A stretch of DNA of 64,000 bases from Haliotis asinina (Eukaryota > Mollusca > Gastropoda > Lepetellida > Haliotidae), in assembly GCF_037392515.1 (NCBI RefSeq), contig NC_090290.1, forward strand, positions 56,556,753 through 56,620,752. The letters are read 5' to 3'. Under the pieces are notes generated by a model. That model did not search any database and was not told the origin of the DNA. It worked only from the letters and a program-made list of their open reading frames with translations. Position numbers and translations under genes: made by a program. This document shows positions 36,475 through 47,300 of the stretch, in pieces. How positions within the stretch are numbered: the stretch's first letter is position 1; each line of letters starts with the position of its first letter.

Positions 36475-37870
36475 GTTATTATTATGGAAAAGGTGTTGGC
36501 ATTTTAATTTATAGCGAATTACACTCATACCGCCATGTGAATGACCCTGAATTCCAGCCGTGCGTATATATAACAACGGTGTATCCAGCATTCCGGTGGA
36601 GCATACGGTGAGAACATTTGTCTTGGAGCGACCATTTTGCCGTCAGTCGTGCTGCGCGTATATAAGGCTTTCGAAACTTCACTCTTTTTACCTTTTCACA
36701 ATATTCCACGACCGAAAACAAACCTTCTCTCTTTATGGAATGTACGCTTCCCTAACACAATAGGTTTGTTTGGAGGTCCATGTGTAATGCACAATTTACT
36801 TCCTTCTCTGTGCTAGTATATGACCGAAGCTCCATGAAAAGTATTTCACTTACCTGCCTTGCTTCAAACAACCTTTTCCTCTACGAGCAACCGTTCTGAA
36901 TAATACCTGTTTTGTGTCTACAACATATTCTTGTCGACATATAACTTTGCTGCGTACAGCCGTTTCTTCTGACTGCAACCTATTAATGACTACGTCTAAC
37001 ATTGCTACGTTCAAATGTTTTTGTGGCATACAACATATTATCTTAAACGTTTATTTTGCACTGTACACAAAGTCGTGCAAAAAGTATTAGGACACTTTTG
37101 GTAATTTCCATTTACTTATATGTAAATTTAGTGTAGCATAAATAATTCTTACGATTTCAATCGTTTAAAGATCCAAGTCAAATTTATATATTGGTGAGGA
37201 ATCATCTTACCTACAATTACATAATTTCTGTTTAATTGTCCGTCGCTGATTTGTCGAATGGCAACTTAATCAACATATGTACAGTGCTTGTGCATCCCTT
37301 TCTTGGGTATATGACGTTATCAGAATTTCATTTTATTCAGCATTTATGTACATATACTGGTATCGCTTTCGCATGCAGCAATTAGATCGGTGACCAGTGT
37401 ATATTTCACTTAGCCTCAGAATGTTTGAAAATTGGTTACATTGCAGATAACCAAACGAGCTAAATCATGATTACCTGTAAATATTCCATGACATAATCAT
37501 CAGTTCATTCAATGAGAACACAAATTTACAGTTATTTTAACAGGCGCAAGATATGACAGCAATACATCGAATTTGCAATATTGTGAATTAAATTATTTAA
37601 TATCATACAACGAAAGTGAATTTAGAAAATATTTTTGTGTATCAATAAATACTTTTGATACACATATTTAATGAAATGACTGATAATTTCAAGGCCGATT
37701 TTCTTATGTCAGTGAATATTATATATGAATTCATAGCTTCAAAACACCATAAACAATAAAATAACGATAAATTCTAATTACTTTATTTCAATTTATTTTT
37801 TGAAATTTCGGAAGTGCACATCCCTGTCTGCTTCTGGTTGATATTACAAGCCCACGTACGCACACGAGGT
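36475..37870. other. Unique AT-rich sequence with TATA-like and Tc1-end-like motifs
   Basis: TATATAAGG at 36659 is followed by pyrimidine-rich DNA, with no gene after it. 'gtcgtgcaaaaagtattagg' at 37072 resembles the end of a Tc1-like element, but no inverted partner was found. No supported gene. Confidence 0.3.
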
Positions 37871-37877
37871 ATACATG

Positions 37878-38007
37878 TATATAACTGACGTATTCGGAGG
37901 TCGGGAAGCCTGTTGATTTGTACTGACTAATGAACGATTGTCCGTCGACCAGTGACAACCGAACAACAGAATCGGGACTATGGGATGGAAAATCTCACGA
38001 CAGATCA
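37878..38007 (+). promoter_or_regulatory. Possible TATA promoter and first exon (weak)
   Basis: TATATAA at 37878-37884 is followed 95 bases on by ATG at 37980 and a 28-base open stretch (MGWKISRQI) that ends at a strong donor, TCA/gtaagt, at 38007. It lies 3.4 kb upstream of the MSL1 start on the same strand. It could be a distal MSL1 leader exon, a separate short gene, or chance. No downstream partner is identified. Confidence 0.2.
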
Positions 38008-38174
38008 GTAAGTTCGAGCACAGCTGTTATCTCTGGTAGTTTTTATGAGGGATAATTTACTGCAAAATATATCCATTTCAGCATCAGTAGGTATAATATT
38101 AACACACTATACTGCTTCAGAAACAAACATGAATATTGACAAGATTAAATATACCAAGCTTATATATCTCGGTC

Positions 38175-38790
38175 ATATTGTGATTTATCAGAGTGTCCAT
38201 ACCTCAGTTATATAATGTCGGTGTGTTATTACGCGATTATATGATGGTTAATCAATGTGTTATACCTCGATTGTATGATTTATTGATGTGTTATATCTCG
38301 ATTATATGATGATTTTTCGATGTGTTATACCTCGATTGTATGATTTATCGATGTGTTATACCTCGATTATAGGGTGATTTATCGATGTGTATAACACTCG
38401 ATTATATGATGATTTATCAATGTGTTATGTACCCTCTTATTGTGATTTATCGGTGATATACTTCGATGATATAATGATTTATGTGTGTGTTCTACGTCGA
38501 TTATATAATGATTTATCAATGTGTTATACCTCGATTATATCAAGATTTATCTATGTGTTATATCTACCCCTTATTGTGACTTATCAGTATTATACCTCGA
38601 TTGTATAATGATTTACTAGTATCTGAGTGTTACATCTCACCCTATTGCATGTGGCGTATCTCCTTTCTATAACTATTTATCAGTGTCTAATACTTCCCTT
38701 ATATTTTTATTTATCAGTGTCTTACATCTCCACTATATTATGATTTATCAGTGTCTGATATCTCCTGTCTATTATGGTATATCACTGTGT
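38175..38790. repeat. Degenerate 30-40 bp AT-rich minisatellite
   Basis: About 15-18 diverged copies of 'tgatttatc.atgtgttata' plus 'cctcgattatatga'. The array fades into less similar copies toward 38790. All nearby open frames come from it. Confidence 0.85.
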
Positions 38791-38799
38791 TATATTTCT

Positions 38800-39730
38800 C
38801 TTTAATTAAGTTATATCTTCGCCCTTTTGTCATTAACAGTTTTACCAGTGGGATATATCTTCGTGAGTGTGTCATGTGTCTGCTATTCAGAGATATGCAA
38901 TAAAATACACTAGATATCTTCACTGATAGGAACCCACTTCTCTGTGAGGGAATGGAGTACGTTGAATGTTTGAGGTTATTTCTGAAGGTCATCATAACGT
39001 GCCATTACTTAAGGCTGGCATTTAGTTTCGTTATTGATCATGTTTTAAATACCTGACGTTTTATCGAGAGTTACGTTTAAAAAATCAGACTGTTTAAAAC
39101 TTTGTTTAAATAAATTAAATTTTGATTCAAAGTTGTGTTTATGAAACTTTGAGGCAGCGATTCTTCGGGCTAATGTTTGTTTCTTCAGAATCAAAGATTC
39201 GCCATTTGCTTGTTGCTTTATTCTGGCAAGACCAGGCTACAACCGGTTGTCTATGTTAACAGGCGGAACAGCGCGTTGTAGAGTGTGCTTGGTGAAAAGT
39301 GCATGGCGCATCTCCCTGAATTTTCCGTTATGATCGTATATTAATATATCGTTGAGAATACACGTTCACGTCCCAAATATTGGTGAAATGTATCGGCAGC
39401 TAATCTTTCAACAGGTATCCCCATGACACTAATCATCTTGTGTTGTGACATCATCATATTTAGTGTTGAATTGACGTTAAATGTATCGCTTGAGATATTT
39501 GTTGTTTGAAACAAAATACCTCGGATGTTCACAATAGTAAAAGCATGTTTTCTCGTTAGTCATGAGGCCATTGCAGAACAGATATAAAGTGAATCCCCTA
39601 TATTCACTGATGTTTATACTAGAACTAATTTCAATATTTTCTGGAAGTGTATCTTCATAAACCTCTATTTTCTGGTACCTTTGTTGAGAGCAAAGTCTCA
39701 AGGTTGTTTTCATTTGCATGCTTATTTGTT
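38800..39730. other. Unique sequence
   Basis: No supported gene or repeat. Confidence 0.4.
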
Positions 39731-39732
39731 TA

Positions 39733-39955
39733 ACTAATGTCGCACTCAGCAATATACATGCTGTATAGTGGCCTTCTGTAAATAATAGAGTATGGACCAG
39801 ACAATCTATTCATCAACATGATGAGCATCTACCCATGCTATTGGGATAGGATGACATGACTGTGTCAACCGAGTCAGCGAGCGTGACCACCCGGTCCTGA
39901 TTTACTAACCAATTACGACAAGCACGGGTGTTTAAAATAATTCTAACCCATAGAT
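39733..39955 (-). repeat. SINE family B, diverged
   Basis: 'gtcgcactcagcaatataca', 'agtatggaccagacaat', 'aggatgacatgactgtgtca' and 'gaccacccggtcctgat' follow the family order. The (GAGT)n end is mostly lost. Confidence 0.75.
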
Positions 39956-40245
39956 CCCTTATCTTCAAAGAGTCCTACTATATTAAATCAGACCATCCTG
40001 AACAAATATTTTGCATATACGTTTTGTAAACAAAATGTATGTCACGAAGATACATATATCCCCCTGAAAAAGAATCACCATCGTGATTAGGGGGAAATCC
40101 CGTATATATTTGTACATAGGACACGAGTCATACATGAACTGTAATGACTGTATTCCTGTAGAGATGCATGACTTGTGTGTGAACAGTGATCTTTGAAAAA
40201 AATACTCTAAAAATACTCTTGCGTCCTTCTCAGGAGGTACCGGAA

Positions 40246-40294
40246 TGACGTCATCAACGTTTGTTATCTACGTCACGTGTTTCGTATGACGTCA
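40246..40294. promoter_or_regulatory. Cluster of two CREs and a CACGTG E-box
   Basis: Perfect TGACGTCA palindromes lie at 40246-40253 and 40287-40294, with CACGTG at 40274-40279 between them. Such sites bind CREB/ATF and bHLH factors respectively. The cluster is about 1.1 kb upstream of the MSL1 start codon and outside any recognised repeat. Confidence 0.45.
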
Positions 40295-40299
40295 TTTAT

Positions 40300-41375
40300 T
40301 TACATTCGTTATGAAAGAAGGGAGGTACGTATGTAAATACCATTAATACTAAAGAGGTGAAGCGTTTCTGCTTGTATTGTACCCGCTTTGGATCAGGAAA
40401 AGGAGGAAATCACTTAGAGTAAGTGAGCGACAGTGTGAGTATGACTTTAGCGCTGTTCCAATATCATGACAAGGGACACAGATTATGTGATTCACATAGT
40501 GCGCCAATATTGAAATCAAACCCCAACTCTGACATGACAAGCTCACGCTCTAACAACTTGCTTAACCCCATATATCACTTACCAAGACACAAGGCCGGCT
40601 GTTTGTCAGCTGGTGCTGGGAGACGTGTTATGATATACTCCATTTAATACACGACTTTATCATCTAAGGGGTGGGTTTTGTGTACGTCTAGTCATTGACG
40701 TCATTGAAAGATTGCAGTTTACGCATTAGATGGAACCGTTGTTGACATTTACTTAAAAGGGCATATGCCTTGGTATTCCACGTTAACCTGCTATCAAAGT
40801 ACTTGTATGTATTGATTGGCTTATCGGGATGTTAGGCTGAATCAAACTTTTTAAAATATTCACGATCATTAATTAATGTATTATCACACTGAAAGTGACA
40901 ATCAATTTAATGTCTCATAACATCAAAATCCAAGCTCCGTGGACAGGTCACGTTATATGAATTAGTTACGGACACCGCACAAAGTAGTGTCGGGGTTTCC
41001 CCATTTATACCACAATGGCGTTATACGTTGAGGTAGAGAAATTTAGCTGACAACTCAACAGGAATACATAAGATTGTATTGGGACTAGGAAATAGTGGTA
41101 ATTTTGGACACAGCGCACAATTTGACCCTGCGTCAGATGTACCCTCGGCTCGCCCCCGCAGACTGTATGTAAACATCAACTGCGACTTTGTTTACAAGGC
41201 ACTATTTTCAACGGGAACTTCAGCGCCAAAACACCGGTGAGGATTTACTCCAACGGGTTTGATAATTCTGTCTTTGAAGTAATCGTTCAGATACATCAAA
41301 GGACGACATTGATAGTGATTTCTGAAAACAGCTTCGCTATATGTCAATGCATCGCTTGAACTGCCAGACGATAGT
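40300..41375 (+). promoter_or_regulatory. MSL1 5' flank and presumed 5' UTR
   Basis: No other gene is seen. Sequence just before 41376 has a higher GC share (for example 'ctcggctcgcccccgcag' at 41143) and no TATA box, as expected for a broad housekeeping promoter. The transcription start is not identified. Confidence 0.35.
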
Positions 41376-44300
41376 ATGAAATCGGATGTTAACACGATGG
41401 ATTCAAAGTTTCGTTCAGAAGGCAGGCATTATTTACAAAAGCGGCGGTTATCATCGAAAGCTATGAATGGAGGTTTCGATGAAGCCGATCTGAACCTTGC
41501 CATCCAGGAAAGTTTAAAATATGCTAGAGGCCAGAAGGAGCCCGATGTGAAGAAAGATTCGGACAACAACCAAAATACAATTTGTGGTCGCCCGCCGCTG
41601 TCAACCGAAGATCACAACGCCCTGACGAGAATGACCGGGAAATTGTTGAATGCGGAGAGCTCGCATCCAAATGAAAATAAACAGTTGAAGGACCTGTTAC
41701 TTCTTCACATTGAATTAATTCAGCATCAACAGGATATGATATCAAAAAGAGACAAAGAGATCAAAACGCTAAAGTCGGAGAAAAACGCGGTAAGGATAAT
41801 TTTATCTCAGGTGTGGTGTACTCAATGGCGAGGCAAAATGGCCGACTTGGTTTTCCAAGTTAGAGTTTGCTTATCATATGTCAACGTGATATGTCAATGA
41901 AGTTGTTTAACTATACCAGTCTTATTCATGGCGAAATTACAAAAATGTTGGACCCAAGACTGGTTGCCGTACATGTTTTGATTAGATGTATTGACAATCA
42001 CACGGTCGCGTGAAATGTTGGAGAGTCACGCATATAATTGAGCACTGAAAATTGCTTTTCGTTATTCTGCACATGACAGTTTCGTTATCATTTTATTGGG
42101 AAGTAAACTGCCGTTTGGACATATTCTTAGGCCATGTTTAATTGCATTTAGCGATCTAGAATTGGCATCACCGTCGTGACTGTTGACAGTTCGACACCAA
42201 CGGACAGACATGTGAGTGCGCAAACGGAAGTTGTGATTTCAATTAATATTACTACGCTTTGGGATCTGTTAGAAAAATAGGGCAGCTAACGCTTGCATCC
42301 TCGCATTGCCAGTAATCACATATTGAAATCGGCTCGGTTTTCCTATTGACGAGATTGGAAATGATGCACGTTGATGCAACTATATTGACAAATTTATTGG
42401 GAGAAGAGTAATTCGTGCACGCGGTCACCAGCCAATCGCAATGTTCGACCTTCAACCTCTAACCTATACGACCGAGTGACCTGAGAAAACAACTTGTTGC
42501 CAGTTTTGACCTCCTCGCTGCAATTTCTTTATGTGCAGGAGAAGAACCATTCAAATGAGAGCCTTTCCGTTTGAAGTATGTACATAAAGGTCGAAACACG
42601 AAATAGTAGATATCAGTGATGTAGTGTTGTTTGTATCTTTTTAAGCATACCCAAACAAATGCGATGGTGCAGACTGACCTACGACCTATGTGCTCTAGTC
42701 ACATGACTGATCATGTGACCCAAGCCAACACCAACCGCATTTCTTTGTGTACATATCAGCTTGCTTGGGTAGCCTAGTGTTTGGTAGATTGTAAATAATT
42801 AGTTAAATTATTTCATTAAACATTCTGAAAATGATCCAGTTTATTACCGGCAGTATTGTGCCGAGAGGGCTGAGAAAAAGGCTAAGAAATTTACTTGGAA
42901 GGAAGGTAAGTGATGGAAAATCCAACTCCAAGCCAGGGTTGCAATCAACATGGCCATTTCACAAATCCTTCTGAACGCTGAGTGACGAGGCACGTCCACA
43001 GTTGTTGAACTATTTCCGAATGCCTCAACTGTTGTTCGCCTTCATATTGGTACAAGATGGTCATTTTTTCACCTTTCTGGACAGTCACATGCGTAGTCCT
43101 GCCTTTTGTAATATATTCTCCTGAACAAATCAATATTTTCCCATCTGTAGATCTTCTGATATCCTTGATCGTAGTATGGTGTTATTTTCATCTCACAGCG
43201 AGGTAATGTAGAGAGGTCCAAAGATTTCAGTATGATTAACAGAGTTACGATGTGATTTCCATAGCCAAGAGTTAACAAAAATGGATTGTAATGTCGACTA
43301 AATATTGGCTGGCCAGTATGCCTGTTTTCATTTGCTCACAACAGAGACATGCCACTGCCTGCCTCAACAGAAGATATGGTATTGAAGACATTGTTGCACT
43401 GTACATGTGAAAATGATTTTTACAGTGATAATAACCAGCATGGTTAATGAACTTTGCTTTGAAAAGTACTTTCTACTCAAGAAGCAATAATTCCAGTGAT
43501 AAATAAGATGGAAAGGAATTTGCATACACACTAGCCTGCTTGTTTTTGGAATGTGTATTGAAAAGCAGATGCATCAAGGTTTTAGCCTCTGAATGTAAAT
43601 TTATTAAATTACCTTGTGTCTTTTAGAATCCATTTAATGTTGCATGGTGATGCAGCATGCAGGGGTAGATTCATCTGTATCAGTACACCTGTTGTCATGA
43701 AAGTGATACTAGGTTTATATGAGTCACAAAAGAATCAGATTTGTTTTGCATTATGAATTTGTACAGGTACAAAATTATTCAGAATTTTGTCAGTTTTCGA
43801 TGACTTCAGATTGTAACAATTTTGGCCATTACATTTGCAAGAAGACAACATCTATCGTGATGTGAGGACACAGTCCTTCTGTGGTGGTGTGTGTTCCTGT
43901 GCATAAAGCTCAGGTCACAATCAGGTGAAGTTAAACGACAGTGGGCGCGGTCATTGGTCGGATGGGTGAGCTGAAGCTTGACTCCTGAGTTTCTAGGACT
44001 TCAGTCCTGCCCCACCACGAAGCATATGACATGTGTGGTCTCACATTAGGCAAGTGAGTTTGTTCAAAATTGACTCTGTTCACCTGTCAAAAATGGGTAC
44101 CCTGGGGGGTAAGTCATATGACTATTACCATCTAGTGTCTAGCAGGCAGCTTGGGTTATCTGGGATGATGATATGCCTGCTTTGGCTGTCAGCCCTATGA
44201 GCATTCACCTTGTGAATGGAGTTTGGTGCAATATAAATGCACATAGTATTATTTTTAACAGATTAGGATAGCTTGCAGCAGAGAGGGTTTGGGTGATCCT

Positions 44301-47300
44301 GGCACAGTCAGGCTGGTAAGGCTTATCATCAGCTCAGGGCCCTCACCCCCTCTATGTGCATCCCAGACAGCGAATGGGACTTCTCCCAGGAAACACTGCC
44401 TAGTCGAACCCACCAAGAACTTTCCGGACAATATGGAGGCTCCCCAACACTGCAGCCTTCTGCATTAGCCAGATTGTCAGAAGGGCTGTGCTCCCAGTGG
44501 AGAACCCGGGCACTCTCCTGATCTGCGCCAGGAGATCAGGAGGTACCAAACCAGGGGCACCGAGAACAATGGGGAGCCTGACAACAGTGTACTTGGGATG
44601 CAAGCGAGACATTTCAAAGGCGAGGTCCACATATTTATCATGCTTTTCCTGAATGTTGCCAATCACTTTGTTGTCAAAAGGGACAGAAAATTGAATGATA
44701 TAAATAATTTCATTGGTTTTATCGAAAAGGACAAGATCAGGTTTGCTGGCTGGAATTCGTCTCAGGCTGTATATTGGCCTATTCCAGATAAGTTTGAAAG
44801 CATCATTTTCCAGGACGCCCTGAACATGTTCAGGGTCGTACCATGGATGGACCCCGGGGTCAAAGCCACAGGCATAGTGGAGACAATAGTAAAAGCAGTG
44901 TGCCATGCCATCATGTCTTTTAACATGTTTAAGGTATGCTATTTGTGCCAAGGAAGGGCATCCACTGACAAGGTGTTGGACAGTCCCTGTAAATTCATTG
45001 CAAAGACGACATTTCAAACAGGTAAACAACTTGAGTTTTTAATTGTATTGCTTTTAATTCTTTCAGTTACAATGTCGCTTGGAGCGAATGGAGCGTCGGA
45101 TGTCAATACTCAAACAGAAGGAGGAATCCCATGATACTCACGTGGCGAGGGAAGCCGCTATCGAGGCTGCATTGGCCATCCCCCCAGACAAGGGAGTCAA
45201 GAGGTGGGTCGTCAGTTGTAGTGAATTGACAGGTGTGACAGTGTCAGTGTGACTGTGGTGTAAACAGGTGCAGCAGTTCTGTTTGCCTGGGAAACATAGG
45301 TGGGAATGTGAGTGTCATGACTGCATCCCTAAGACCGAGTTTCTTTGGTGATTATTAATGTGACAACTTCATAACTCAGACACCTAATTGCCAGCACACA
45401 AAGTCAACCATCTAACCCACTCAGTCACTGCATCTTCCACTGACTTTGTGTTCTGGTGATACACACCTGATCTGACAGTGTGGGCTTGAATCACAGATGT
45501 ACTGAGAAAGTGGAATCCCAAACATAGCATTTGATACGCCTGGCCATTTTCTAAAGGGCATTTTATTCATTACACTCGACATTAAAATACGTATCACAGT
45601 TCTAGTGCTACAATAACTTTGTAAAATGGGGCCTAGGTTGTTTCTTGGTATTGGGCCCACCAACAGCCAGCTACAGAAGTAGCTGGATGATTGCCCAGTT
45701 ATGAGATTTTGCTCTGACTACGATATCTAAACAGAAGATATTTTACCGTATTGGAAGAAAAGCTTGTCTATATTTTCATTATCGTTGTTATATGACTCAT
45801 TTCCATGAAGCCTGGCAATACTGAAGTCATTTCATGTGGAGAATCATCCAAATACTTTCTTTTCCCCAGGAAAGCACATCAGTCAGCAACAGAGAAAGAT
45901 GGTCTTCCTTCCAAGCGTGCAGCTCTAGATAGGGAGTCTCCGCGTAACCATGGAAACCGATCTGTGCACAGAACTGTTACAAAGACTGTTACCAAGTCGC
46001 AGGTGGAGGTGCCAGAGTTGGACATTGATGATGATTCAGACAAGGAGGATGTTGTGGAAGGGGAAGAAACACTGCTAAAGACAGACTGCACATATCACGT
46101 GACATGTTGTGAAGCAAGGTCACGGACTATTGACAATATATCGTATCCAAATTTGTGTCGCAGTGCACGATCACAGACCTTAGGTAATACAAGAACGTTT
46201 ATATTTTCAGGTGGAAAAGTTGTATAATTTTGTTTGAGTGTGTTCATAATTGTTTGATATGGTTTGTTTTCAAGCAAGTGAAGAGGCCAATCAGTTATGT
46301 AAGTCATGTGTAAGAGGAATACTGATACTGAATGTTAAGAAATATCCACCATTTTGTAGAAACACAACTGAGTATATTATTATATAGTATGTAAGCTAAT
46401 GACAATCATTCCATTTTGAATTTGTGTGACTTATACCCAACAATGCCATATCATTCTTAAATGCACTGACATATTTTAGTAGACAACAAAACTGGCTGAA
46501 AATGTCATAATTGATGTATGTCGTGAAGTCACTACATGTGTCGGGCAGTGGTTAAAAGGACTTGTGTGATGTGCTGATCATCTGAAATGATGTAATGAAT
46601 GTTATTCTTTTGAAAAGATTGTTGAACTAATCAAAAGTGTATACAACAGTGATCATATGCAGCTGTTGTTACACTCAGGGACAAGTACGTTTGGTGTACA
46701 AGTGGAAGTTACACCGCTATGGATCTTGTGTCATGTATCTACAACAACATTGTTCAGCTGGAGAAATGATTTCTTGGGTTGTTGGTTCTATGTCTAGAAA
46801 CAGTAGAAGTCCTTTGAGAGTGTTGGTGGCATGCTCAGTTCCTACTGTTTGAACTCTCCTCCCATATCTGTTGTCACTGATTTAACCTTCATAGGTAACC
46901 CACAGACAGTGAGTCCAGCTCTGTGTTTAACCCATGCTCTCAGGTTGTTTTGCACTGTGTTGCTGTATTGTTTGATTGTTTTCTGTTCCATTTCAGTTGA
47001 AACACCCACATGGAGGTTCAACAAAATAACAAATCTGTACCAGCTTGAAGGGACAGAGGTGAGAATGGAGTTTGTGTGGTGTGTGTACATGCTTTTGAAA
47101 TATACATTGACACATAGGCCTTAGGCTGACAGATTTGTGCTCAGACTGACAGTGTTACATTTCAGCAGGTCGTTATGCTGTTGCAGCTGCCAGTTTGTTT
47201 TGAGTTGTAAACATGGTAAATTACTCATGCTTTGTAAAAAGGGGCAAAGATTCAAAGTGCTAGTTAATCAGTAGAACTGTATTGGACCTAAACAGTTCAC

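Larger units (their letters stand above)
41790..45066. other. MSL1 intron 1
   Basis: 3.3 kb. It contains the M-box pair, the candidate alternative exon, a SINE-like repeat (43895-44258) and the second LINE fragment (44262-45034). The rest is unique. Confidence 0.6.

Noticed and set aside
37072-37105. Complete Tc1-like element
   Set aside because: Only one Tc1-like end motif is visible. No inverted partner and no transposase within 1.5 kb.
42541-42580. A further MSL1 cassette exon after 'ttatgtgcag'
   Set aside because: The frame continuing from exon 1 stops after about 12 codons and no donor precedes the stop.
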